Assembly (NCBI RefSeq): GCF_042214795.1
Contig: NZ_CP090177.1
Location: forward strand, 1,922,001 to 1,986,000
DNA length: 64,000 nt
Direction: 5' to 3'
Source: Arcobacter iocasae
GTDB taxonomy: Bacteria > Campylobacterota > Campylobacteria > Campylobacterales > Arcobacteraceae
Below, piece after piece: positions 1 to 8,339 of this stretch. Under the pieces are notes generated by a model. The model saw only the letters and a program-made list of their open reading frames with translations. It was not told the DNA's origin and made no database searches. The position numbers and the translations under genes were made by a program. How positions within the stretch are numbered: the stretch's first letter is position 1; every line of letters begins with the position of its first letter.

Positions 1-135
1 TACTTTTTTTACCATGGCATTTTTTCTTGGAAGTGTTAAGAATTTCCAAATAATAATAGTAAATCCTATGATGTTTAAAAAGATAAGAATATAAACAATA
101 ATTCCACCCTTATCAACATATTGCATTAAATCCAT
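1..135 (-). CDS. TolQ/ExbB/MotA-family proton channel subunit, N-terminal fragment
   Basis: Only the first 45 codons lie in the window; the gene continues beyond base 1. They encode a short N-terminus beginning MDLMQYVDKGG, one hydrophobic segment at about residues 12-30, and then a basic stretch after a Trp-Lys-Phe. This is the usual start of TolQ/ExbB proteins, inner-membrane components that use the proton gradient to energise TonB or TolA. The ATG at 135 follows a GGAG ribosome-binding site at a good distance. It is divergent from the next gene. TolQ and ExbB cannot be told apart from this fragment. Confidence 0.75.
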   Translation of the reverse strand, partial: MDLMQYVDKGGIIVYILIFLNIIGFTIIIWKFLTLPRKNAMVKKV

Positions 136-165
136 TAGTTACTCCAAATTTTTTAGTTATTTTAG

Positions 166-171
166 TATAAT
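166..171 (+). promoter_or_regulatory. -10 element placing the start site at the ATG of the PLP enzyme
   Basis: A perfect TATAAT ends only 7 bases before the ATG at 179, with a T-rich stretch upstream. A transcript starting at the usual distance would begin at or within a base or two of the start codon, so the mRNA would be leaderless. No Shine-Dalgarno sequence is visible. Confidence 0.5.
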
Positions 172-178
172 AAGTTTA

Positions 179-1066
179 ATGGAATATATAAACTCAAGAA
201 TTGACTCAATAAATTTTGAAAATCATCAAGTTTTTTTAAAAAGAGATGACTTATTAAGTAAAGAGTTCTCAGGCAATAAAGCAAGAAAATTTTACTATTT
301 TTTAAATCAAGATTTTAAAAATATCAAAAAAATCATATCTTTTGGTTCGCCTCAGGCAAACTCTTTATACTCCTTGTCTGTTTTAGCAAAAATAAAAAAT
401 GTAAAACTAGATTTTTATGTTTCACACATAGCTTCTTTTTTAAAAGAGAATCCCCAAGGTAATTATAAAGAGGCATTAAAAAATGGTGCAAATATAATAG
501 AAATACAAAAAGATGATTTGACTAGTCAAGAGTATGTAGAACAAGAGATTTTAAAAGATGAAAAAGATTTTGTATATATAGAAGAGGGTGGAAGAGTAAA
601 AGAGGCTGAATATGGTATAAAGATTTTAGCCCATGAAATAAACACTTGGATAAAAGAAAACGAAAAAGAAAATTTAAAAGTGTTTTTGCCAAGTGGTACA
701 GGAACAACTGCACTTTTTTTACAAAAACATTTAGAAGTAGAGGTATTAACTTGTCCTTGTGTAGGAGATGAAATCTATCTTAAAAAACAGTTTTTGCAGC
801 TTAACTCTGATGAATCAAAACACCCTACAATAATAAAAACCAAAAAGAAATATCATTTTGGAAAGCTTTATAAAGAGTTTTATGAAATACATTTAAATCT
901 TCTAAGACAAACAAATATTGAGTTTGATTTACTTTATGATAGTTTGGGTTGGCTTACTTTAATATCATCAAAAGCTTTTCAAGACAGTAAAATTTTGTAT
1001 ATACACCAAGGTGGGATTTTAGGTAATGAAAGTATGGAAAATAGGTATAAAAACAAATATCTTTAA
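179..1066 (+). CDS. PLP-dependent enzyme of the ACC deaminase / D-cysteine desulfhydrase family
   Basis: The 295-residue protein has the tryptophan-synthase-beta-like fold-type II layout. SGNKARK near residue 31 contains the expected PLP lysine. A substrate-side GSPQANS loop follows, and a Ser/Gly/Thr-rich phosphate loop (LPSGTGTT) lies near residue 169. Members deaminate 1-aminocyclopropane-1-carboxylate or release sulfide from D-cysteine. The exact substrate cannot be read from sequence, and campylobacterotal members are named by family only. The start has no ribosome-binding site and sits just after a -10 element. It is slightly shorter than the 320-340 residues common in the family. The next gene follows after 26 bases. 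Confidence 0.8.
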   Translation: MEYINSRIDSINFENHQVFLKRDDLLSKEFSGNKARKFYYFLNQDFKNIKKIISFGSPQANSLYSLSVLAKIKNVKLDFYVSHIASFLKENPQGNYKEALKNGANIIEIQKDDLTSQEYVEQEILKDEKDFVYIEEGGRVKEAEYGIKILAHEINTWIKENEKENLKVFLPSGTGTTALFLQKHLEVEVLTCPCVGDEIYLKKQFLQLNSDESKHPTIIKTKKKYHFGKLYKEFYEIHLNLLRQTNIEFDLLYDSLGWLTLISSKAFQDSKILYIHQGGILGNESMENRYKNKYL

Positions 1067-1092
1067 GTTTAAATTTACTAGAATGGCGGTTA

Positions 1093-4005
1093 ATGAAAAT
1101 AAATAAATTACTACTAATATTATTATTCTTATCTTCTACTCTTTTTTCAAAAGAATTAGAAAAAGTATCTCTTCAATTAAATTGGAAGTATCAATTTGAA
1201 TTTGCAGGTTTTATAACAGCATATGAAAAAGGATATTACAAAGATATTGGGCTTGATGTAGATATAAAAGAGTTTACAAAAAATACAAATGTAATTGACG
1301 ATGTAATAAACAAAAAAGCTGATTTTGCTATTTTTGATTTATCATTATTTGAATATTATAATGATAAAAAACCTTTAATGCTTTTAGCAAATTATATGAA
1401 AAAATCTGCCTTAGTATTTGTGGCAAAGCAAGATATTATTACTCCATATGATTTTAAAAATAAAACCATAATGGCAAGTAAAAATGAGTTAGAGAAATCT
1501 ATTTTATCAGAACTACTTAAAAAGTTTTCAATTAAAAAAAGTGACTTTAAGAATATTAAACCCCATAGTTTCTCTTCAGAAGATTTTATAAATGGCAAAG
1601 CAGATATTATAACTGCATATTTATCAAATGAATTATATGAAATCAAAAAATCAAAAATCCCTTATAATATAATTGACCCTTCAAATTATGACTTAGCTAC
1701 TTTTAGTCTTAATTTATTTGCCTTAAAAAGTACTGTAGAAAAGAATCCTGAAAAAATAAGAAAATTTATTGATGCTACAAATAAAGGTTGGAAATATGCC
1801 TTTGCACATAAAAAAGAGATTGTTGATATTATTTATAATAAATATTCAAAACTAAAATCAAAAGATGCCCTATTATTTGAAGCAAATGAAATTGAAAAGC
1901 TAATCATGCCAGATATATATGAAATAGGTAGCATTAGAAGTGAATTTATTGGAAGTATACTTAAGAAATTAGAAGATTCTAATTTAAGTAAAAAGGTTAC
2001 GATTAAAGATATTGTATTTAAAAAAAATTATTATAAAAAAAATGATATTTTAAGTACCAAAAATAAAGAGTATTTAGAAAATAAAAAGAAAATAAATGTC
2101 TGTATTGACCCAAATTGGATGCCTTTAGAGAAAATACAAAATGGTAGATATATTGGCATAAGTAAAGAGTACATGGATTATTTTCAAAGTATATTCCACA
2201 TACCAATTACTTTAGTGCCTACAAATAGTTGGAGTGAAAGTTTAAAAAAAATAAAAGAAAAAGAGTGTGATATTCTTTCCCTTGCAATGGATACGAAAGA
2301 TAGAGAGAAATATATTAATTTCACAAAACCATATATTTCTTCAAATTTTGTTATTGTTACAAAAAATGATGAGTTATTTATTCCTGATGTAAAAAAAATC
2401 ATAGGAAAAAGAAAATTAGCTGTAGTAAAAAACTATGCAATTACTGATATTTTAAAAGAAAAATATAATTACAATAATATTGTTGAAGTAAATTCAATTG
2501 AAGAGGGATTAGAGAAAGTACTATCAGGTGAGGTTTTTGGATATATTGATTGTTTGTCTGTTGTTGGATATAAAATTCAAAAAGATTTTACAAGTGAACT
2601 TAAGATTGTAGGAAAATTTGATGAAGCTTTAAATTTAAGTATTGGCGTTCGAAAAGACGATTTGGAATTATTGGAAATTTTTAATAAAAGTATAGAAAGT
2701 TTTCCAGAAGATAAAAAGCAAGAAATACTAAATAAATGGGTAAATATAAAGTTTGATAAGGGTATTGATTACTCTTTATTATGGAAAGTTACTATTGGAT
2801 TTTTAGGAGTGATACTTCTTATTAGTTATAGACAAAAAGAGTTGATTAATAAAAATAAGAAAATAGAAGAGCAAAGAAATAAATTAAAAGAGAGTAATAA
2901 TCAATTTAAAAGAATGCAAAAAGAGTTAGAACAAACTTTAAAGAGCTTTGAAATGCTTCTTAGTTCAACTATGGATTCGATCTTTGTGATTGAAAAAAAT
3001 ATTTGCATAGACACAAATGAAAATGCTGTAGCACTCTTAGGATACAAAGAAAAAAAAGAGTTAATAGGAAAAAATATTTTAAACTATCTTGAAAGTACTT
3101 CAAGAAGAGAGATTATAAAAAATTTATATACAAAAGATGAGCCCTTTGAAATAAACATAAAAGATAAAGACAATAATATAATTCCTTCTTTAATAAAAGT
3201 AAAAACAACTTCTATTGAAGGAAAAGCTGTTTATGTTATAAGTTTAATTGACTTAAGAGATATAAAAGAAAAAGAGATGTTATTTTTCAAACAATCAAAA
3301 ATGGCAGCAATGGGTGAGATGATTGGAAATATTGCACACCAATGGAGACAACCATTAAGTGTTATTAGTGCAGTATCTACAGGATTAAAACTAAAACTTA
3401 TGGTAGGTAAATATGATGAAGAAAATATTATTTCTTCATTGGATAGTATGAATGAATCAGCACAATACTTGTCTCAAACTATAGATGATTTTAGAAATTT
3501 TTATAAATCAGATAAAGAAAAGACTCGGGTTACATCAACTTTTATCATTGATAAAAATAAAAATCTGATAAATAGTACTTTAAAAGATAATGGAATTACA
3601 ATTTTTACAAATAATAAGTGTGAAAATTTAGAGATAAATACTTATCTTAATGAATTAATTCAAGCAACTGTTAATATATTTAATAACGCAAAAGATGCCT
3701 TAAATTTAAATAATGCGAATGAAAATAAATTTATATTTTTTGATGTTTTTAAAGAAGACAAATATTTAGTTTTATCAATAAAAGATAATGCAGGCGGAGT
3801 TCCAAAGGATATAATCGATAAAGTTTTTGAACCATACTTTACTACAAAACATAAAAGTAATGGTACTGGTATTGGTTTATACATGACTCATCAAATTATT
3901 GAAAACCATATTAATGGAAAAATTGAAGTGAGAAATGAAGAGTTTGAGTGGGAAAATAAAAAATATAAAGGTGCTAATTTCCTCATTTATTTGCCTATTC
4001 TTTAA
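1093..4005 (+). CDS. Sensor histidine kinase with two different periplasmic binding-protein domains
   Basis: The protein has 970 residues. A signal peptide (about 1-20) leads into an NMT1/THI5-type solute-binding domain (about 23-250). A second, extracellular family-3 solute-binding domain follows (about 332-550), then a transmembrane helix (about 560-580), a coiled coil, a PAS domain (about 620-735) and a kinase core. The phosphoacceptor is His749 in the motif IAHQWRQPLS. The ATP-binding domain has an N-box near residue 860 and the G-boxes DNAGG and GTGIGL. It should sense a small periplasmic ligand and phosphorylate a response regulator, but none is adjacent. A ribosome-binding site (GGCGG) precedes the ATG. 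The ligand is unknown. Confidence 0.9.
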   Translation: MKINKLLLILLFLSSTLFSKELEKVSLQLNWKYQFEFAGFITAYEKGYYKDIGLDVDIKEFTKNTNVIDDVINKKADFAIFDLSLFEYYNDKKPLMLLANYMKKSALVFVAKQDIITPYDFKNKTIMASKNELEKSILSELLKKFSIKKSDFKNIKPHSFSSEDFINGKADIITAYLSNELYEIKKSKIPYNIIDPSNYDLATFSLNLFALKSTVEKNPEKIRKFIDATNKGWKYAFAHKKEIVDIIYNKYSKLKSKDALLFEANEIEKLIMPDIYEIGSIRSEFIGSILKKLEDSNLSKKVTIKDIVFKKNYYKKNDILSTKNKEYLENKKKINVCIDPNWMPLEKIQNGRYIGISKEYMDYFQSIFHIPITLVPTNSWSESLKKIKEKECDILSLAMDTKDREKYINFTKPYISSNFVIVTKNDELFIPDVKKIIGKRKLAVVKNYAITDILKEKYNYNNIVEVNSIEEGLEKVLSGEVFGYIDCLSVVGYKIQKDFTSELKIVGKFDEALNLSIGVRKDDLELLEIFNKSIESFPEDKKQEILNKWVNIKFDKGIDYSLLWKVTIGFLGVILLISYRQKELINKNKKIEEQRNKLKESNNQFKRMQKELEQTLKSFEMLLSSTMDSIFVIEKNICIDTNENAVALLGYKEKKELIGKNILNYLESTSRREIIKNLYTKDEPFEINIKDKDNNIIPSLIKVKTTSIEGKAVYVISLIDLRDIKEKEMLFFKQSKMAAMGEMIGNIAHQWRQPLSVISAVSTGLKLKLMVGKYDEENIISSLDSMNESAQYLSQTIDDFRNFYKSDKEKTRVTSTFIIDKNKNLINSTLKDNGITIFTNNKCENLEINTYLNELIQATVNIFNNAKDALNLNNANENKFIFFDVFKEDKYLVLSIKDNAGGVPKDIIDKVFEPYFTTKHKSNGTGIGLYMTHQIIENHINGKIEVRNEEFEWENKKYKGANFLIYLPIL

Positions 4006-4024
4006 AGTTTTAATTTTATTTAGA

Positions 4025-4030
4025 TATAAT
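4025..4030 (+). promoter_or_regulatory. -10 element of aroK, probably leaderless
   Basis: The sequence GATATAAT ends 8 bases before the aroK ATG, within a T-rich stretch typical of campylobacterotal promoters. The start site would fall almost on the start codon, and there is no clear Shine-Dalgarno sequence between them. Confidence 0.5.
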
Positions 4031-4038
4031 CGCAAGTT

Positions 4039-4551
4039 ATGAATAAAAACAATATTATACTAATCGGTTTTATGGGTGTAGGTAAGGGTACCATTGCACG
4101 AGCTTTGTTTAAATCTAGTGGTAGATTTTCTATTGATACAGACGACTTAATAGAGAGTATCACAAAAAAGAAAATTAAAACAATTTTCAAAGATGAGGGT
4201 GAACCTTATTTTAGAGACTTAGAAAAACAATGTGCCTTATGGTTGGAAAAATCAATTACAAACACTGTTATATCTACAGGTGGTGGATTTTATAGACAAG
4301 AGAATATCAAAAGCATTGGTAAAGTTGTTTATTTGAAATCATCTTTTGAAGGTATTCTAAAAAGAATTAATGATGCTCCAAATGCAAAACAAAAACTAGA
4401 TAAAAGACCACTTCTTAAAAATCTTGATGAAGCAAAAAAACTTTATGAAACAAGAATTAAAGAGTATGAAAAAGTATCTGATGTAATAGTTGATGTGGAA
4501 GCTAGAGATATGGAAGATATTATTAAAGAATTAATAAGCAAGTGTAAATGA
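4039..4551 (+). CDS. aroK: Shikimate kinase
   Basis: AroK phosphorylates shikimate at the 3-hydroxyl in the chorismate pathway. At 170 residues it has normal length. The P-loop spans residues 10-18, the shikimate-binding Asp pair is in DTDD (33-36), Arg59 matches the substrate-binding arginine, the GGG motif is at 81-83, and the lid region contains KRPLL. The residue after the P-loop lysine (Lys16) is Gly17 rather than Ser or Thr, giving a GKGT form like that of adenylate kinases, with Thr18 next. The gene ends 7 bases before hisD, so the two are probably cotranscribed. Confidence 0.95.
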   Translation: MNKNNIILIGFMGVGKGTIARALFKSSGRFSIDTDDLIESITKKKIKTIFKDEGEPYFRDLEKQCALWLEKSITNTVISTGGGFYRQENIKSIGKVVYLKSSFEGILKRINDAPNAKQKLDKRPLLKNLDEAKKLYETRIKEYEKVSDVIVDVEARDMEDIIKELISKCK

Positions 4552-4558
4552 GGACTAA

Positions 4559-5851
4559 ATGAAAATAATAAATACTACAGATTCAAATTTTAAAAAAGAG
4601 TTTGAAAATATACAAGCAAGAGCAAAAACAGATATAAAAGGTGTTTCTGCAATAGTTACAAATATTATTGATGAGATTGTTGAAAATGGAAATTCTGCTA
4701 TAAAAGAGCATATTTTAAAATTTGACAAATGGGAAGTAAAGCAAGATAGCGATTTAGAAATATCTATTGATGATATGAAAAAAGCTTATGAAAATATTGA
4801 TGAAAAATTAAGAAAATCACTTCATATTGCATATGATAGAATTAAAGCTTACCATGAAAAACAACTTCCAAAATCATGGATTGACTTTGAAAAGAATGGA
4901 AGTATCCTAGGACAAAAAGTAAGTGCTGTTGATAGAGCAGGGCTTTATATTCCTGGTGGGAAAGCAGCATATCCAAGTAGCTTACTTATGAATGCAATTC
5001 CAGCAATCGTTGCAGGTGTTGAAGAGATAGTTGTATGTACTCCAACTCCAAATGATGAAATCAATGAATTACTTTTAGCTGCATGTCATATCTGTGGAAT
5101 AAAAAAGGCTTTCAAAGTAGGAGGAGCAAGTGCGATTGCTGCTATGGCTTACGGAACTGAAACTATTCCTAAAGTAGATGTTATAACTGGTCCAGGAAAT
5201 ATATTCGTTGCAACTGCTAAAAAGCTAGTTTTTGGTGAAGTGAATATTGATATGATAGCAGGTCCAAGTGAAATTGGAATCTTAAGTGATGCTAGTGCAA
5301 ATCCAAGATTCTTAGCTATTGATTTACTTTCACAAGCAGAACATGATGAAATGGCTAGTTCTATTATGATAACAACATGTGACAAGGTAGCAGAATTAAC
5401 TTCAATAGAAGTTGATAGATTTTTAGAAGAACTAAGTAGAAAAGATATAGCTAAAAAATCTATTGATGAAAGAGGTGTGATTATAGTTGCATCTTCAATG
5501 GAAGAAGCTATAAAATATATGAATGAAATAGCACCAGAACATTTAGAAATTATGACAAACAATGCCTTTGAGCTACTTCCAAAAATCAAACATGCAGGAG
5601 CTATTTTCTTAGGTAAAAATACACCTGAACCAATAGGTGATTATATTGCAGGTCCAAATCATACACTTCCTACTGGAAGTACAGCTAAGTTTTATAGTCC
5701 ATTAAATGTGGAAAACTTTTTGAAAAAATCTTCAATAATAAGTTTTTCACAAGAAGCTATTGATGAGCTTGGTGAAGCTTGTGCATTGCTTGCAGATACA
5801 GAAGGGCTAACAGCTCATGCAAAATCTGTAAGAGTGAGATTAGAAAAATAG
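4559..5851 (+). CDS. hisD: Histidinol dehydrogenase
   Basis: HisD carries out the last two oxidations of histidine biosynthesis, from L-histidinol to L-histidine, using NAD and zinc. The 430-residue length is standard. Recognisable motifs are GLYIPGG, the VITGPGN nucleotide region, LSQAEHDE (zinc and catalytic residues), APEHLE (catalytic Glu/His pair) and the C-terminal GLTAHAKSV. A GAGG ribosome-binding site precedes the ATG. The gene sits between aroK and DUF2018 in one tight rightward run, separate from other his genes. Confidence 0.97.
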   Translation: MKIINTTDSNFKKEFENIQARAKTDIKGVSAIVTNIIDEIVENGNSAIKEHILKFDKWEVKQDSDLEISIDDMKKAYENIDEKLRKSLHIAYDRIKAYHEKQLPKSWIDFEKNGSILGQKVSAVDRAGLYIPGGKAAYPSSLLMNAIPAIVAGVEEIVVCTPTPNDEINELLLAACHICGIKKAFKVGGASAIAAMAYGTETIPKVDVITGPGNIFVATAKKLVFGEVNIDMIAGPSEIGILSDASANPRFLAIDLLSQAEHDEMASSIMITTCDKVAELTSIEVDRFLEELSRKDIAKKSIDERGVIIVASSMEEAIKYMNEIAPEHLEIMTNNAFELLPKIKHAGAIFLGKNTPEPIGDYIAGPNHTLPTGSTAKFYSPLNVENFLKKSSIISFSQEAIDELGEACALLADTEGLTAHAKSVRVRLEK

Positions 5852-5852
5852 T

Positions 5853-6122
5853 ATGGATGATATTTTATTTGGAACACCTAAATCAAAATTTTTAGATGTG
5901 CTTAGACATGCATCAAGTGAAATAGTAGATGATGAGTTAGATAAAATATTGGAAAAATATGCAGCGATGGAATTACTTTTATCAAAAGACAAGGGTGAGA
6001 ACTATGATGTAAATGAAGATATAAACTCTTTTGTTTTAGAAAACTTAGATGAGGTGTCTAATGTAAAAGATGATTTATATATTGAGTTTACTGGTGAAAT
6101 TATTTGTAGATTAGATTCATAA
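5853..6122 (+). CDS. DUF2018 family protein (HP0242-like)
   Basis: This 89-residue acidic, mostly helical protein opens MDDILFGTPKSKF, the signature of DUF2018. The family is restricted to Campylobacterota; the H. pylori member HP0242 is known as a small intertwined helical dimer. No function is established. It begins one base after the hisD stop and is followed 11 bases later by the polyprenyl synthase, so it is surely in the same transcript. Confidence 0.8.
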   Translation: MDDILFGTPKSKFLDVLRHASSEIVDDELDKILEKYAAMELLLSKDKGENYDVNEDINSFVLENLDEVSNVKDDLYIEFTGEIICRLDS

Positions 6123-6133
6123 GGTATTTATTA

Positions 6134-7030
6134 GTGGAAGAGTTAAAAATAGTAAAAGATAGAATTTTAGAGTTTATAAAAGAATGTGATGATGAAAAAA
6201 GTATAGAGCTTTTTGGGCATTTAGCAACTGGAAAGATGTTAAGGTCTAAACTAATACTTAAAATTGCAGGAGTAAATGAAGAGTCTATAAAACTATGTGC
6301 AATAGTTGAGATGATCCATGCTGCATCACTTTTACATGATGATGTTATAGATGAAGCAACTACTAGAAGAGGAAGTCCTTCTGTAAATGCCTTATATGAT
6401 GCAAAAACTGCCATTATGTTTGGGGATGTCTTATACTCTAAAGCCTTTACTGAACTTTCACAAATGAATAGAAAAGTTGCTTACAATATCTCAAGTGCCG
6501 TTACTAAATTAAGTATTGGTGAGATGATGGATATTGATTTAACCGAAACTTTTAATACTGATTATAAATTATATCTTGATATGATTTATAAAAAAACTGC
6601 TTCGCTTATAGAAGCAAGTGCTGCAAGTGCTGCAATACTAGCAAATAAAGATGAAGAAAAATATGCTCTTTATGGAAAAAATCTAGGTCTTGCTTTTCAA
6701 ATGATTGATGATATTTTAGATATCACTCAAGACTCAGCTACTTTAGGGAAACCTGCAATGTTTGACTTTGTAGAAGGAAAAGCTACTATTCCATATTTAT
6801 TATTACACCAAAGACTAGATGATAAGACAAAATTAGAATCGCTTTTCAAAAAAGAGTTAAATGAAGAAGATGCTCTTTGGATAAAACAACAAATGGAAAG
6901 AACAGATTCATTAAATGATGCAATTTCTCAAGCAAAAGCTTTAGGAAGAGAGGCGATTATGATTTTAGAAGATGAAAATTCTGAGGGATTAATTAAGATA
7001 ATGAAAGAAATGATAGAAAGAGAGTTTTAG
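6134..7030 (+). CDS. ispB: Polyprenyl diphosphate synthase, long-chain (octaprenyl type)
   Basis: The enzyme extends isoprenoid diphosphates for the menaquinone side chain. It has the two Asp-rich motifs DDVID (69-73), followed by ATTRRG, and DDILD (192-196), that bind magnesium-diphosphate. At 298 residues it is a little shorter than E. coli IspB. The first motif has the two-residue spacing of long-chain synthases, unlike the second prenyl synthase at 56394. The start is GTG; the only nearby Shine-Dalgarno candidate is AAGG at 6121-6124. It is followed 3 bases later by hemA. Confidence 0.88.
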   Translation: MEELKIVKDRILEFIKECDDEKSIELFGHLATGKMLRSKLILKIAGVNEESIKLCAIVEMIHAASLLHDDVIDEATTRRGSPSVNALYDAKTAIMFGDVLYSKAFTELSQMNRKVAYNISSAVTKLSIGEMMDIDLTETFNTDYKLYLDMIYKKTASLIEASAASAAILANKDEEKYALYGKNLGLAFQMIDDILDITQDSATLGKPAMFDFVEGKATIPYLLLHQRLDDKTKLESLFKKELNEEDALWIKQQMERTDSLNDAISQAKALGREAIMILEDENSEGLIKIMKEMIEREF

Positions 7031-7033
7031 GAT

Positions 7034-8329
7034 ATGAGTTATTTAAGTATCTCTTTTACACACAAAAATACAGATATACAAACAAGAGAAAAGATTGCTT
7101 TTTCAAATGAAAGTTCAGTAGAGACTTTTTTAAAAAGTGTAAAAGCAGATGATTCAATTGATGAGGTTGTTTTATTATCTACTTGTAATAGAGTAGAGAT
7201 TATGACTACCTCTTCAGATATAAAAAAATCAACAAATAAGATTTTTGATACTTTAGCAAAATATTCTGGATTGGATTTTGATAATTTAATAGAAATAGCA
7301 GATATATATGATAATACAGGTGCTATTCATCATCTTTTTTCTGTGGCATCTGCTTTGGATTCACTTGTAATTGGTGAAACACAAATTGTAGGACAATTAA
7401 AAGACTCTTTTAGATTAGCTTTATCAAAAGGGTATTGTGGAAAAGATATCTCAAAAGCTATGAATTATGCTTTTAAATGTGCAGCTGGAGTTAGAACAGA
7501 AACAAGTTTGGGAACTGGTTCAGTATCAGTGGCTTCTACTGCTGTTTCAAAAGCAAAAGATATTATTAAAAATACCGAAGGTGTGAAGGCTTTAGTTATT
7601 GGTGCGGGTGAGATGAGTGAGCTTACTATGAAGCATTTAAATAAAGCTGGATTTGATATTATTTTAATTAGTAGAGATATTAAAAAAGCTAAGATGTTAG
7701 TGGATACTTTTGATTTTGAAGTTGATGTTCAAGCTTATGAGAATCTGGAAAAATATTTAAATGAAGTTCCAGTTATGGTTACAGCAACTTCAGCTCCATA
7801 TCCAATCATAAAAGAAAATATGGTGAAACCATGTACTTTTAATAGATATTGGTTTGATATTGCACTTCCAAGAGATATTGAAGAGTTTGAAAGTCCAAAC
7901 TTACAAGTTTATGCAGTGGATGATTTACAAGATATTGTAAATTCTAATATGATACTTCGAGCAGAACAAGCAAAAAGAGCATATATGATTGTAAATCAAG
8001 AATCTGACAAATTTTTTAAGTGGTTAAAATCACTAGAAGTAGAACCAGTAGTAAAACACCTATATAAAAAAGCTGATGATGTAATTGAAAAGAAATTAGA
8101 AAATGCTATAAAAAAAGGATTTATAAAAGCTGAAGATGAAGAAAATATAAAAAAACTTTGTCAAACAGTTTTAAATGAGTTTTTACATGAACCAACAACA
8201 AGATTAAAAAAGATTTCAAAAGATGTGGAATGTGATATTATTTTAGGAACAGTACAATCTGTTTTTGGTTTAGAAGGTGGTTCAAACTCTATTAAGAAAT
8301 GTGATCACGCAATAAAATTTAATTATTAG
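7034..8329 (+). CDS. hemA: Glutamyl-tRNA reductase
   Basis: HemA reduces glutamyl-tRNA to glutamate-1-semialdehyde, the first step of C5-pathway haem synthesis. The 431-residue protein has the catalytic cysteine at Cys51 in LLSTCNRVE and the family motif LDSLVIGETQI. The NADPH-binding segment is VIGAGEMSELTMKHL, and a C-terminal dimerisation helix follows. TAGGATATG gives a short-spaced ribosome-binding site. It lies between the polyprenyl synthase and proS in a tight operon, with an 11-base gap to proS. Confidence 0.97.
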   Translation: MSYLSISFTHKNTDIQTREKIAFSNESSVETFLKSVKADDSIDEVVLLSTCNRVEIMTTSSDIKKSTNKIFDTLAKYSGLDFDNLIEIADIYDNTGAIHHLFSVASALDSLVIGETQIVGQLKDSFRLALSKGYCGKDISKAMNYAFKCAAGVRTETSLGTGSVSVASTAVSKAKDIIKNTEGVKALVIGAGEMSELTMKHLNKAGFDIILISRDIKKAKMLVDTFDFEVDVQAYENLEKYLNEVPVMVTATSAPYPIIKENMVKPCTFNRYWFDIALPRDIEEFESPNLQVYAVDDLQDIVNSNMILRAEQAKRAYMIVNQESDKFFKWLKSLEVEPVVKHLYKKADDVIEKKLENAIKKGFIKAEDEENIKKLCQTVLNEFLHEPTTRLKKISKDVECDIILGTVQSVFGLEGGSNSIKKCDHAIKFNY

Positions 8330-8339
8330 GAATAAGTTA

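Noticed and set aside
5149..5589. 146-codon open frame antisense to hisD
   Set aside because: It lies wholly within a clear hisD gene and has a Ser-rich composition typical of antisense frames.
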